Source of the DNA: DATJFQ01 sp035495555
GTDB taxonomy: Bacteria; Acidobacteriota; Vicinamibacteria; Vicinamibacterales; 2-12-FULL-66-21
Assembly (NCBI GenBank): GCA_035495555.1
Contig: DATJFQ010000024.1
Span: 13,858-77,857 of the forward strand
DNA length: 64,000 nucleotides
Reading direction: 5' to 3'
Under the pieces are notes generated by a model. That model was not told the origin of the DNA, made no database searches, and was given only the letters and a program-made list of their open reading frames with translations. A program made the translations under genes and the position numbers. Every line of letters starts with the position of its first letter. Position 1 is the first letter of the stretch. Below, in pieces: positions 1-9,118 of the stretch.

Positions 1-1314
1 GTCTCGCTGAACGCATCCGTGCTCTTCTTCTCGCTCGCGGTCAGCATCGCAGCGGGAGTGCTGTTCGGCGTCCTGCCCGCTGCACTCAGCAGGACGGGTG
101 ACGTCGCGATGGTGTTGAATCGCGGAGGGCGGGGCGTCGCGCCGCAGCAGGGACTCGCCCGGCAGGTGCTCGTCATCTCCGAAGTGGCGCTGGCGACGGT
201 CCTGGTATCAGCCGGCGCGCTTCTGGTGCAAAGCTATCAACGGCTGCAGCACGCCGACCTCGGATTCAATCCGAATCGGATCACCACCGCGATGATTGGC
301 TTGCCTGCCGAACGATACGCGTCAGCCGAGTCCGCCATTACTTTCTATCAGCGGCTGATGGCCGGCATCAGCGCGGCGCCGGGTGTGGAATCCGCGGCGC
401 TCGGCAGCGGGCCGCCGCTGACCGGCGTGAGCACCGGTATGCCGGTTGGCGCGATCGGGGCCTCCCCGCTGGGAAGTGCGGACATGCAGGCCGACTGGCG
501 CTTCGTCAGCGGCAATTATTTCGCGACACTCGCAGTGCCCGTCGTGCAGGGCCGCACCTTCGATCAACGCGAGATTGGTGAACATGGCCTTGCCAGCGTC
601 GTGCTGAGCCAGAGCCTTGCGAGGGCGCTCTTCAGCGGCGACCCGCTGCAACGCCAGGTCCGCCTCGGCAATCGCAGGGTCTACACCGTCATCGGCGTCG
701 TCGGGGACGTGCGCAATCTCTCGCTCGCGACGGCGCCGCGGCCAACCATGTACTTCTCGAGCGGCGAATTGCTCTGGCCATCGATGACCATCGTCGTTCG
801 GTCGGCCGGAGACATCCCCGTGGCCCAGACGGTCCGCCGCATCGTCGCTTCGCTCGATCCGGAGCTGGCGATCTTCAACGTGCAGCGGATGCGGGACGCC
901 CTCGCGAACAACGCCGCGCAGCCCCAGACGACGGCGTGGCTGGTCGGGAATTTCGCCGCGCTGGCGCTGCTGCTCGCGCTGATCGGTGTGTACGGCGTAC
1001 TCGCCTATCTGGTGGTGCAGCGAACGCGCGAGATTGGTGTGCGGATGGCGCTCGGCGCGACACCTCGCGGCATGACGTACGTCGTGCTGCGGTATGCGAT
1101 GAGGCTGACCGGCATCGGCGTCATCGCCGGAGCCGCAGGGTCGCTGGTGGTGGGTCCGCTGCTTGCGTCGGAGTTGTATGGTGTGTCGGCGCACGATACG
1201 GCAACGATGATTGGGGTCCCGCTGGCGCTGCTTGCCATGTCGATGCTGGCGGCGTTCGTGCCCGCGTGGCGCGCCACGCGTGTGGATCCGCTCGTCGCGC
1301 TGCGCGCGGAGTAG
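1..1314 (+). CDS. ADOP-family ABC transporter permease, 5' end cut by window
   Basis: The reading frame is open from base 1, so the true start lies upstream and only the C-terminal about 437 residues are present. A membrane segment near the left edge is followed by a MacB-like periplasmic core region and a closing FtsX block of three membrane helices. The block starts near IGVYGVLAYLVVQRTREIGV, the REIG(I/V)RMALGA signature that closes MacB/FtsX permeases. The last residues, VDPLVALRAE, match the usual ADOP ending. ADOP proteins are duplicated permeases found without a neighbouring ATPase, and none is seen here. Substrate is unknown; macrolide-like or lipid export is only a family-level guess. 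Confidence 0.9.
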   Translation, partial: VSLNASVLFFSLAVSIAAGVLFGVLPAALSRTGDVAMVLNRGGRGVAPQQGLARQVLVISEVALATVLVSAGALLVQSYQRLQHADLGFNPNRITTAMIGLPAERYASAESAITFYQRLMAGISAAPGVESAALGSGPPLTGVSTGMPVGAIGASPLGSADMQADWRFVSGNYFATLAVPVVQGRTFDQREIGEHGLASVVLSQSLARALFSGDPLQRQVRLGNRRVYTVIGVVGDVRNLSLATAPRPTMYFSSGELLWPSMTIVVRSAGDIPVAQTVRRIVASLDPELAIFNVQRMRDALANNAAQPQTTAWLVGNFAALALLLALIGVYGVLAYLVVQRTREIGVRMALGATPRGMTYVVLRYAMRLTGIGVIAGAAGSLVVGPLLASELYGVSAHDTATMIGVPLALLAMSMLAAFVPAWRATRVDPLVALRAE

Positions 1315-1334
1315 GTTGTGGATACGATGGATAA

Positions 1335-1985
1335 GTGCTCGTGGTCTTCGATCTGGATGGGACACTCATCGACTCCCGACGCGATCTCGCGGACGCGGCC
1401 AACGCTCTCATCATCGAACTGGGGGGCCAGCCGCTCGCGGTCGACGAGGTCAGCCGGATGGTGGGCGAGGGTGCGGCCATGCTGGTGAGGCGCGCGCTGA
1501 CGGCGTCGCAGCTCCCGGGCGTGTCCGTTGCTGCAGCGCTCGAAAGATTCCTGGCGCTTTACGATGAACGGCTGCTCGCTCACACCAGGCTTTACGACGG
1601 CGTCGCAGACGTGCTCGGCGAGCTGAGTCCGGAACACGCGCTGGGGCTGCTCACGAACAAGCCGTTGGGCGCGACGCGGCAGATTCTCGAAGGGCTGCAG
1701 ATCGCGTCGTTTTTCCGGTGGGTCCTCGGCGGCGACGGACCGCACCCGCGGAAACCCGACCCTGCCGGGCTGCTGCACATCGTCGAGCGCGCGCACGCCG
1801 CCATCGACGAGACGACCATGGTCGGCGATTCAGCGATCGATCTCGCGACGGCCCGCGCGGCCGGCTGTGCGGCTTGCCTTGCGAAGTACGGATTTGGGTA
1901 CCGGGACAATCTTCCGCTCCGCGGCGACGAACTGATCGCCAGTACGCCGCGCGACATCTTGACGTTGCTCGACCGGCGCGCCTGA
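1335..1985 (+). CDS. gph: HAD-superfamily phosphatase, phosphoglycolate phosphatase-like
   Basis: A 216-residue soluble protein with the four HAD motifs in order: FDLDGTLID near the N terminus (catalytic aspartates 6 and 8), LLTNKP in the middle, the lysine of RKPDP, and MVGDSAIDLATARAAG near residue 157. Length and the cap region between motifs I and II fit the Gph/PGPase branch, which dephosphorylates 2-phosphoglycolate formed during DNA repair or oxygenase side reactions. Other small phosphoesters cannot be excluded. The start is GTG; no in-frame ATG lies nearby. It begins 20 bases after the upstream permease stop. Confidence 0.82.
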   Translation: MLVVFDLDGTLIDSRRDLADAANALIIELGGQPLAVDEVSRMVGEGAAMLVRRALTASQLPGVSVAAALERFLALYDERLLAHTRLYDGVADVLGELSPEHALGLLTNKPLGATRQILEGLQIASFFRWVLGGDGPHPRKPDPAGLLHIVERAHAAIDETTMVGDSAIDLATARAAGCAACLAKYGFGYRDNLPLRGDELIASTPRDILTLLDRRA

Positions 1986-2179
1986 GCGGGTCGGAGGGCA
2001 AGTTCCAACGCTGCTCGTCCCAACCGGCGCGCCTGGCGAAGTGGTGAGGCGCCGCTACAGCGGGACGAACGCGCGCGTGCGAGTGACCGACACAAAGAGG
2101 TTCGGGCGCCGTCACTTTGCGCACGACGGTGCCGTCGTGGTCTCGATACAAACGCGGACAGGGCTTCGGCCCGTCCGCC

Positions 2180-2674
2180 ATGTTGACGCTGCTCGTCGCG
2201 CTCGCCCTCGGGACAGCGGGCTCTCCATCTGTGACGCCCCACGTTCGCGCGGTGTCACGCGTCGTCCAGTCATTGCTCGACGAAGCCGCGGGCCTTCCAA
2301 CCACTGCGGCGCTCCTCCAGCGGCTCGATGCAAGCGATCAGTTCGTGTACGTCGAGTTCACCAACTCACCGGTGATCCCGAGCGCGCGAACGACGCTTGT
2401 CACCGCGACGTCCGGCGTCAGATTCCTGCGGGTAGCCATCAACGCGCACGTCGTGCCGGGCGATCGGCTTCCGCTCCTCGCGCACGAGCTGCAGCACGCG
2501 GTGGAGCTGGCGGACGCGCCGGACGTCCGCGACGACGACGGCGTGCGGCTGCTGTATCGACGACTCGGGCACGCGAGCGGCGTCGACCAGTTCGAGACGG
2601 CGGCGGCGATTGTCGCGGAGCGGCAGGTCAGGCGCGAGATGGCCGCGCGCAACGGCCGGGATCACCGGTCGTAG
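2180..2674 (+). CDS. Secreted or anchored hypothetical protein with an HExxH motif
   Basis: About 164 residues if the ATG in front of the hydrophobic stretch MLTLLVALALG is used; an in-frame ATG at 2117 would add 21 residues that look unlike a signal. The N terminus resembles a signal peptide or anchor. Near residue 97 is HELQH, an HExxH zinc-protease-like signature inside LLAHELQHAVE, and a downstream stretch, DQFETAAAIVAERQ, could supply a third ligand. No named family was recognised, so zincin-type peptidase activity is a hypothesis. The 3' end overlaps the convergent IMP dehydrogenase gene by 13 bases. Confidence 0.7.
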   Translation: MLTLLVALALGTAGSPSVTPHVRAVSRVVQSLLDEAAGLPTTAALLQRLDASDQFVYVEFTNSPVIPSARTTLVTATSGVRFLRVAINAHVVPGDRLPLLAHELQHAVELADAPDVRDDDGVRLLYRRLGHASGVDQFETAAAIVAERQVRREMAARNGRDHRS

Positions 2675-4194
2675 GACTCGCGGCGCGCCGACGCGGAGAG
2701 CTTGATCAAGTACGCCGACGGCGTGGCCCAGAAGCGCGCGCGCAAGTCGCGAAGGCTGTCCGCACCGCCGTAACTGATCGACGAGCAGAGGTGCTTCATC
2801 ATGTCCCGCACGATCGTGCGCGCGGAGCCCCGGGCGGGGACGCTGATCTCCATGCCTTCGGCGCCGATCGCTTCGAGCTCGACGCGATCCGCGTCCTCGA
2901 CGTCGAGTCGGTCGCGAATCGCTTCGAGAGACGCCATGCCGCGCAGGACCTTGAAAGGCACCTTGACTGCTTTCTGCTGCTCTGGCAGCAGAACCGACTT
3001 GTGAACGATTTCGCCTGGCGCCTCCTCGGTGCCGGCGAACGCGCTCCCGAGCATGGCAGTGTCGCCTCCGAAAATCAGCGCGAGCGCCAGCGCACCGTGG
3101 CGGCGGATGCCCCCGTCTGCGATGAGCGGCACGTCGCTGTCTGCCACGACCGTGCGGCACTCGACGAGCGCCTGCGCCTGCGGGACGCCGAAGCTCGTCG
3201 TCATGCGCGTGGTGCAGCCGCCGCCGGGGCCGATGCCGACCTTGATTGCGTCGACCCCGCGGTCGAGCAGGAACTTCGCTCCCTCCGCCGTGCCGATATT
3301 TCCGGCGATGAGATCCACGTCGGGGTGGCCCTTTCGGAGTTCGGCGATCGCGCGGTCCATCACGACGGAATGGCCGTGCGCGATATCGATGACGAGCACG
3401 TCGACGCCCGCCTTGATCAGCTCCGCCGCGCGCTCCAGGTAGTCACCCGTCGCGCCGATCGCGGCACCGACCATCAGGCGGCCGTGCTCGTCCCGCGTGG
3501 CAAACGGCAGCTTCCGCTGACGGACGATATCGCGCGAGGTGATGAGGCCGAGCAGCCGGCCGTCGTCGTCGACGAGCGGCAGCTTTTTCACGCGCCGCTC
3601 CGTCATGATCCGTTGCGCGTCGGCAAGGGAGGCGGGCCCGCGGTGGACCACCAGATGGTCGAGCGGTGTCATCCGGTCGCGCACGCGTAAGCGGTCCGGC
3701 GTGACGAACCGGATGTCGCGTTCCGTCAACAGGCCAGCCAGCCGTCCGTTGGCGTCCGTGACCACGAGCGTGCCGACGCGCGACCGCGTCATCAGCGCCT
3801 TTGCTTCCGTGAGCGTTGCGTCGACGGTCACGCTGTACGGGTCGCGGATGATGCCGTGCTGCGTCCGCTTCACGATCTCGACTTCCCGGACCTGCGGCTG
3901 GATGTCGCCGGGCCGGAATCCGCGGTCGATGATCCCGATCCCGCCCTCCTCCGCCTGAACGATCGCCATCGGCGCACGGGTGACGGTGTCCATGTTCGCG
4001 GAGACGATCGGCCGTTTCAGCGAGATGCGGCGCGTCAGGCGGCAGGAGAGATCGATCGCGCGTGGATCCCGCCGCTCGACGACGCTGAACTGCGGCGCGA
4101 GCAGGAAGTCGTCGAACGTGGCGCCGCGAACGAGATCGAGGACGAAGGCGATCGCGGCCCGATCCAGCGGCCGCGGAAACTCGGGAGGCACCAT
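2662..4194 (-). CDS. guaB: IMP dehydrogenase family protein with CBS pair
   Basis: About 510 residues, normal for bacterial IMPDH, which oxidises IMP to XMP in guanine nucleotide synthesis. The N-terminal barrel start (FDDFLLAP, then SANMDTVT) is followed by two CBS modules around residues 116-165 and 175-225. The second half of the barrel has NIGTAEGAKFLLDRGVDAIKVG and the catalytic loop GIGPGGGCTTR (Cys about 327), then ADGGIRRHG and the RGMASLEA turn. The catalytic loop reads GGG-C where most family members have GS-x-C, so a branch with GMP reductase-like function is an alternative. The chosen ATG gives MVPPEFPRP; an upstream extension would run into the divergent mltB-like gene. Confidence 0.88.
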   Translation of the reverse strand: MVPPEFPRPLDRAAIAFVLDLVRGATFDDFLLAPQFSVVERRDPRAIDLSCRLTRRISLKRPIVSANMDTVTRAPMAIVQAEEGGIGIIDRGFRPGDIQPQVREVEIVKRTQHGIIRDPYSVTVDATLTEAKALMTRSRVGTLVVTDANGRLAGLLTERDIRFVTPDRLRVRDRMTPLDHLVVHRGPASLADAQRIMTERRVKKLPLVDDDGRLLGLITSRDIVRQRKLPFATRDEHGRLMVGAAIGATGDYLERAAELIKAGVDVLVIDIAHGHSVVMDRAIAELRKGHPDVDLIAGNIGTAEGAKFLLDRGVDAIKVGIGPGGGCTTRMTTSFGVPQAQALVECRTVVADSDVPLIADGGIRRHGALALALIFGGDTAMLGSAFAGTEEAPGEIVHKSVLLPEQQKAVKVPFKVLRGMASLEAIRDRLDVEDADRVELEAIGAEGMEISVPARGSARTIVRDMMKHLCSSISYGGADSLRDLRARFWATPSAYLIKLSASARRESYDR

Positions 4195-4245
4195 GCGCCC
4201 ATCGTATCGCGGGGCGCCGCCGGAACAGGCGCATAATAAGCAACG

Positions 4246-5253
4246 ATGCGATTGCTCGCAGCGGCCCTGGCCCTGGTCGTCACGCTTTATCCGCAGCAGC
4301 TTCCGGTCGTTCAGCTTCCGCCGCAACAGACCTTCGGCGAATGGCTGCTCGCGCTTCGCGCCGAAGCGTCGGCTCAAGGCATCAGCGACTCAACGCTCGA
4401 TGCGGCGCTCAACGGTCTCGAGCCGGTTCCGGTCGTCATTGAACGTGACCGCTCGCAGGCCGAGCTGGTGCTGACCCTCGATCAGTATCTCCAGCGGCGG
4501 CTGACGCCGAAGGTGATCAAGACCGCACGCGCGATGGGCAAAGAGCACCACGACGTCCTCGCGCGGGTCAGCGCGAAATACGGCGTCCCGCCGGGAATCC
4601 TCGTCGCCGTCTGGGGACTCGAATCCAATTTCGGCCGGTTCAGCGGGGTGCGGCCGACCATCGCGACGCTGGCGACGCTCGCGTACGATCGCCGGCGTGC
4701 GACGCTCTTCCGCCAGGAGCTGCTGGCCGCGCTGCACATCCTCGACAGCGGTGACGTGAGCGTCGACCGGATGCGCGGATCGTGGGCCGGTGCGCTCGGG
4801 CAGCCGCAGTTCATGCCGTCGAGCTTCCTCCAGTTCGCGCAGGATTTCGACGGGGACGGCCGCCGCGACATCTGGACCTCGCTCCCGGATGTGTTCGCGT
4901 CGATCGCCAATTACCTGACCGAACACGGGTGGGCGAAAGGACAGATGTGGGGGCGCGAGGTCAAAGTGCCCGCGGCCGTTCTCCAACGGCTCGATAAACT
5001 GGCGCCCCTTCAGACCGAGGGCTGCCTCGCCCAGCGCCAGATGTCCGTGCCGCTCCCGCTGACGGAGTGGAGGAAGCTCGGCGTCACACAGACGTCCGGC
5101 CGGCGGCTTCCGTCGAGCGACCTCACCGCGTCAATGGTCCGCGCCGGCAGACGGGAGTTCCTGCTCTATCCGAACTACCAGGCCATCCTGGCTTACAACT
5201 GCGTCCACGCGTACGGATTGAGCGTCGCACTGCTCTCCGACAAAGTGCACTAG
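4246..5253 (+). CDS. mltB: Lytic murein transglycosylase, MltB type
   Basis: A 335-residue exported enzyme. Residues 1-20 form a hydrophobic signal segment. The core has VWGLESNFGRFSG, where Glu126 matches the catalytic acid of the MltB/SLT family 3 enzymes, and the diagnostic GALGQPQFMPSSF with DFDGDGRRDIW after it. These enzymes cleave peptidoglycan glycan strands and leave 1,6-anhydro-MurNAc ends, at the periplasmic face of a membrane. No lipobox cysteine is seen, so it may be soluble or held by the uncleaved N terminus. The gene is divergent from guaB with 51 bases between the starts. Confidence 0.9.
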   Translation: MRLLAAALALVVTLYPQQLPVVQLPPQQTFGEWLLALRAEASAQGISDSTLDAALNGLEPVPVVIERDRSQAELVLTLDQYLQRRLTPKVIKTARAMGKEHHDVLARVSAKYGVPPGILVAVWGLESNFGRFSGVRPTIATLATLAYDRRRATLFRQELLAALHILDSGDVSVDRMRGSWAGALGQPQFMPSSFLQFAQDFDGDGRRDIWTSLPDVFASIANYLTEHGWAKGQMWGREVKVPAAVLQRLDKLAPLQTEGCLAQRQMSVPLPLTEWRKLGVTQTSGRRLPSSDLTASMVRAGRREFLLYPNYQAILAYNCVHAYGLSVALLSDKVH

Positions 5254-5289
5254 CACTCGGGAATCGCATTCTCCCGGTAACATTCTCGG

Positions 5290-5943
5290 ATGCACTCCGT
5301 AGAGACGATTGAGCCGTTGCTGCGGGAGCGACTCGCTGGCACGCTGCCCGGCGTCGAGGTACAGCTTCGGTTCGCCTCCGGCTTGCCGCGCAAGGGTTGG
5401 AAACCCGGCGTCTATCCAAGTGATGCCAGGGTTGCCGCCGCGCTCCTGCTTCTCTACCCCGGTCCCGAGGGACTGACGATCCCGCTCACGGTCCGCGCGA
5501 GTCACTTACGCCGCCACGCGGGTCAGATCAGCCTGCCTGGGGGGGCCGCAGAAGCTGGCGAGTCACTCGAGGCGGCTGCGCTGCGCGAAGCGCACGAAGA
5601 AATCGGTGTGCCGTCGGAGTCTGTTCGCATTCTGGGATCCCTCACGCCGGTATACGTGCTCGTCAGCGGCTTCACGCTCAACCCGATCGTGGGCATCACC
5701 GACACGCGACCTGACTTTCGCGCAGCCGCGCACGAAGTCGATCAAATCCTGGAAGTGTCGCTCGACGACGTGCAGGACGCTTCGCGGATTCGAACGGGCA
5801 CGCGCATCCGCGAGGGGGTCGCCGTCGAATATCCGTACTTCGATCTGCACGGCCATCAAGTGTGGGGCGCGACGGCGATGATTCTGGGAGAGTTCATCTC
5901 GCTGCTGCAGTCGCGGGGCGGACACAGTGAGATCGCAGATTGA
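5290..5943 (+). CDS. Nudix hydrolase, CoA diphosphatase type (NudL-like)
   Basis: A 217-residue soluble protein. The Nudix box spans about residues 85-107 (G-x5-E-x7-REAHEEIGV) and matches the canonical signature. Directly before it, RRHAGQISLPGG is the hallmark of the CoA-pyrophosphatase branch (NudL/PCD1), which splits CoA and CoA esters into phosphopantetheine and 3',5'-ADP. The final codons (I-A-D-stop) lie inside a heptamer tandem array that starts at 5935, so the original 3' end may have been altered by repeat growth. The gene starts 36 bases after the mltB-like gene on the same strand. Confidence 0.88.
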   Translation: MHSVETIEPLLRERLAGTLPGVEVQLRFASGLPRKGWKPGVYPSDARVAAALLLLYPGPEGLTIPLTVRASHLRRHAGQISLPGGAAEAGESLEAAALREAHEEIGVPSESVRILGSLTPVYVLVSGFTLNPIVGITDTRPDFRAAAHEVDQILEVSLDDVQDASRIRTGTRIREGVAVEYPYFDLHGHQVWGATAMILGEFISLLQSRGGHSEIAD

Positions 5944-5978
5944 TGATTGCAGATTGATGATTGCAGATTGCTGATTGC
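5935..5978. repeat. Heptamer tandem array, GCAGATT/GATGATT units
   Basis: Six consecutive 7-base units alternate GCAGATT and GATGATT, the last varying to GCTGATT. The first unit encodes the last amino acid of the Nudix protein, and the TGA stop lies across units one and two. The array ends just before the convergent methyltransferase stop, so it fills nearly the whole intergenic space. Confidence 0.93.
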
Positions 5979-5988
5979 ACCCGGCGGG

Positions 5989-6420
5989 TCACACCATATA
6001 GGGCACGACGCGGCGCGTGCGGCGCATGTAATCGCGATACGCCGGGTATCGCACGACGAGCATGCGCTCCTCCAGCAACATCCTGGCGATGGCGCCGACG
6101 GTAATCAACGCGCCGCCGGCAATGCTGAACCACGAGAGGTGGTCGATGACCGCAGCCCACGTGAAGTAGAGGACGGCCGCATAGATCGGATGCCGCAGAA
6201 CGGCATACGGCCCCGACGTGACGAGGCCGCCTTCCGTCGGGTTCGCCGCCGCATGAAAGCTGCGTCGTCCGAAGGTGATGCGCGCGTACAGCATCAGGAG
6301 GACGGCTGCGACCTGCACCGCGATTGCGACGGGTTCAGTCGCGAAGATAAACCCGCGGTAGATCAGCACAGCCAGGCCGGCGATCATGAGCGCGAAGGCA
6401 ACGACGGAGCTCACACGCAT
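5989..6420 (-). CDS. Isoprenylcysteine carboxyl methyltransferase-family membrane protein
   Basis: About 143 residues if translation starts at MRVSSVVAFALM, the first hydrophobic segment; the open frame extends further upstream but that part is arginine-rich and not membrane-like. Three to four membrane segments are visible. The C-terminal half has GPYAVLRHPIYAAVL and EERMLVVRYPAYRDYMRRTRRVVPY, the conserved RHP and E-x-Y-x-Y-x3-T/V region of the ICMT/PEMT family. In bacteria these proteins are predicted S-adenosylmethionine-dependent methyltransferases of unknown substrate. It lies tail to tail with the Nudix gene. Confidence 0.83.
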   Translation of the reverse strand: MRVSSVVAFALMIAGLAVLIYRGFIFATEPVAIAVQVAAVLLMLYARITFGRRSFHAAANPTEGGLVTSGPYAVLRHPIYAAVLYFTWAAVIDHLSWFSIAGGALITVGAIARMLLEERMLVVRYPAYRDYMRRTRRVVPYMV

Positions 6421-6469
6421 GTGCTGCACCTGAACGAACGTCCGCCATTGTATCCGGGTGCAGAGTTCG

Positions 6470-9118
6470 TCAGCTCCGCAACGTGCTGACCGGGTCGACC
6501 CGAATCGCGCGACGGGTCGGCAGATAGCAGGCCGCTGCGGCCGCGACCGCCAGCGCGGCCGCAACCGCGCCAAAGGTGAGGGGATCGACAGGGCTCACGT
6601 TGAAGAGCAACGCCCGCATCAGCCGCGTGAGGGCGAACGCCGCCATCAGCCCGGCTACGAATCCCGCGCACACCGGCCGGAACCCTTCGCGCATTACCAT
6701 ACTGATGATCGACGCCCCCCCGGCGCCGAGCGCCAGCCGCAATCCAATCTCCGAGCGACGGCGGCTGACAGAGAACGCCAACGTGCCATAGATCCCGATC
6801 GCGGCGAGGACGAGCGAGGTCAGCGCAAACCCGGCAAGTAACAGCGCGCGGAATTTCGGCGCCGCGACCGCACGCGCCGCCAGTTCCTCGAGCGGCCGGA
6901 CACGACTGATCGCAATGTTGCGGTCCATCGTGGCGAGCACCTGCCGCACGATGGAAACGGTCGCGACGGGATCCCCCGCTGTCCGTACCACCATCGTCAT
7001 CTCGTCGGATGCGTATTGATCCTGCGGCACGTACACGACCGGTGGAGGGGCGTCGTCGATCGCTCCGACGTGCACGTCGCCGATTATCCCGACGATTTCG
7101 CGCGGTTGAGTCTCGCGCACCCCGAGATTGACACCGATGCGCAAAGAGCGGCCGATCGGATTCTCACCCGGCCAGTACTTTCGCGCCGCCGTTTCACTGA
7201 TCAGGGCGACGCCGGCCCCGCCGCGGACGTCGGACCACGCGAACGCGCGTCCTGCGTGGAGTGGAATGCGCATCGTGTCCAGATAGCCGGGGGTGATGCA
7301 GCGCACCTGCATCGATCCCTCCGCCGCGGGACCCGTGCGGTCGGGGAAAGTTACGGTGCCTCCGAAGCCCGTGGGCGTGAGCGGCGGGAGCAGGACGGCA
7401 CCGGCCGCGATGACCCCCGGCTGTCCCTGGAGACGCTGCGTGTACTCGCGGAAGAATGCGGCGTCGCTGTTGAACGTGGGATACGTGCCGCCTGGCAGCT
7501 GCACGTTGAACGTCAGCACGTGAGCGGCGTCGAATCCGGGCTGCACCCGGGTCAACTGATCGAAGCTCCGCAACGCCAGTCCTGCGCCCGCCAGCAGAAC
7601 GACCGCCAGGGCGACCTGGACGGCGACCATCAGCTGCCGAAGCCCTCGACGGCTCGTGGTGACGTCCGTGCCCCGGCGTCCGTCCTTCAAGTACTTGCCG
7701 AGATCCGTGCGCGAGGCGATGAGCGCGGGAACGACGCCGAAGAGAAGACCGGTCGTCAACGACAGGACCAGCGCGAACACCAGGACAAGCGGGTTGAGGC
7801 CGAGCCCGTCGACGCGCGGCAGGTCGGCCGGTGCAATCGAGAGCAGGACGCGGAGCGCCCAGGATCCGACCAGGAGCCCGGCGATGCCGCCGCCGAACGC
7901 GAGCACGAGACTCTCGACACAGAGTTGGCGAAAAATCTGCGCGCGCGCCGCGCCGAGCGCCGAGCGCAGGGCCATCTCACTGATCCGCGTGGTCGCGCGC
8001 GCGAGGAGGAGGTTCGACACGTTCACGCACACGATCAGGAGCAGGCACAGGACCGCGGCGAAGAGGACGAGCAGCGGCTGCTTGACGTCGGCGACGAGCT
8101 TGTCGAGGAGCGGCGTGACCGCGACGGCATATTCCGCCACCTGACGAGGATAGAGACGGGCCAGATCCGCTTCGATTGCGGCGATGTCCGCCTGCGCAGC
8201 CTGTTGTGATACGCCGTCCCGGAGACGCCCGACCACCGACAGATAATGTGCGCCGCGCTGCCGCGGGGACAGCAACTCCGGCGTCAGCACCAGCGGAAGC
8301 CAGATCTCCGCGTGCTCGGGAAAGTCGAACCCCGGCGGCATGATGCCGACGATTTCGTGCGGCTTGCCGTCAACGGTCACCATGCGGCCGACAGCGGACG
8401 GATCGCCGCCAAACCGCCGCTGCCACAGCCGGTACGAGATCGCCGCCACCGCCGCCGAATGTTCGCGCATGTCGCCGGCGTTCAGCGTCCGGCCGGACGC
8501 CGCTGGTACGCCCAGGGCGGCGAATACATCTGCGTCCGCATACACCGTGTCGACGCGCTCGGGCGTGTCGCCTGCGAGCGTGACGGTCGACGGGTTGTAA
8601 GCACCGAGGGACAGGAATGAATGATTGCGCGCACGCCAGTCCTGAAGATTGACCGCGGAGACGGCAAACGGTCTGCCGTTGTGGACCTCGTTCACGTCCA
8701 TCACGCGGCCGGCGTCTGGATAGGGCAACGGGCGAAGCAGCACTTGCTGGACGACGGTGAACATCGCAGCGCTCGCGCCGATCCCGAGCGCCAGGGTCAG
8801 CAGCACGCTCACCGTGAAACCGGGCGATTTCCGCAGCAGGCGGAGCGCAAACCTCAGATCGTGCAGGAACATGGGATCAACTCCCCTTCGCGCTGACGAT
8901 TGGACGAGGAACGCCGGACGGTCGATGCGCCGGCATTCGCTCGCCAGCGCCACGACGCGGACTGCGAACCAGATCTCGATGGCGACCCGGGCCGGGACCG
9001 TCGCGCGACGGCAGCGGGCGCGGCGCACGCGCGAGAGATCTGCAACCGCAGGCTCGAAGCACCGGCGCCTGGCCGCGTCCGGCACGAATCGCGCGGCGAG
9101 CGACACGACATCAGGCAT
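6470..9118 (-). CDS. ADOP-family permease with N-terminal prefix domain, coupled to PadR
   Basis: An 882-residue permease with the duplicated MacB/FtsX layout. The first membrane helix follows FALRLLRKSPGFTVSVLLTL near residue 100, then a periplasmic core, an FtsX block near RATTRISEMALRSALGAAR, a second helix and core, and a terminal block with SRRRSEIGLRLALGA. The start at 9118 makes an 8-base overlap with the PadR stop, which argues for translational coupling. It also gives an N-terminal region (PDAARRRCFEPAVADL, residues 14-29) resembling the short prefix domain of many ADOPs. Starting at 8872 would drop this region. No ATPase gene is adjacent. Substrate unknown. Confidence 0.87.
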   Translation of the reverse strand: MPDVVSLAARFVPDAARRRCFEPAVADLSRVRRARCRRATVPARVAIEIWFAVRVVALASECRRIDRPAFLVQSSARRGVDPMFLHDLRFALRLLRKSPGFTVSVLLTLALGIGASAAMFTVVQQVLLRPLPYPDAGRVMDVNEVHNGRPFAVSAVNLQDWRARNHSFLSLGAYNPSTVTLAGDTPERVDTVYADADVFAALGVPAASGRTLNAGDMREHSAAVAAISYRLWQRRFGGDPSAVGRMVTVDGKPHEIVGIMPPGFDFPEHAEIWLPLVLTPELLSPRQRGAHYLSVVGRLRDGVSQQAAQADIAAIEADLARLYPRQVAEYAVAVTPLLDKLVADVKQPLLVLFAAVLCLLLIVCVNVSNLLLARATTRISEMALRSALGAARAQIFRQLCVESLVLAFGGGIAGLLVGSWALRVLLSIAPADLPRVDGLGLNPLVLVFALVLSLTTGLLFGVVPALIASRTDLGKYLKDGRRGTDVTTSRRGLRQLMVAVQVALAVVLLAGAGLALRSFDQLTRVQPGFDAAHVLTFNVQLPGGTYPTFNSDAAFFREYTQRLQGQPGVIAAGAVLLPPLTPTGFGGTVTFPDRTGPAAEGSMQVRCITPGYLDTMRIPLHAGRAFAWSDVRGGAGVALISETAARKYWPGENPIGRSLRIGVNLGVRETQPREIVGIIGDVHVGAIDDAPPPVVYVPQDQYASDEMTMVVRTAGDPVATVSIVRQVLATMDRNIAISRVRPLEELAARAVAAPKFRALLLAGFALTSLVLAAIGIYGTLAFSVSRRRSEIGLRLALGAGGASIISMVMREGFRPVCAGFVAGLMAAFALTRLMRALLFNVSPVDPLTFGAVAAALAVAAAAACYLPTRRAIRVDPVSTLRS

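Noticed and set aside
2041..3690. Long plus-strand open frame across guaB
   Set aside because: It is antisense to the clear IMP dehydrogenase frame, has arginine-rich low-complexity composition, and no domain.
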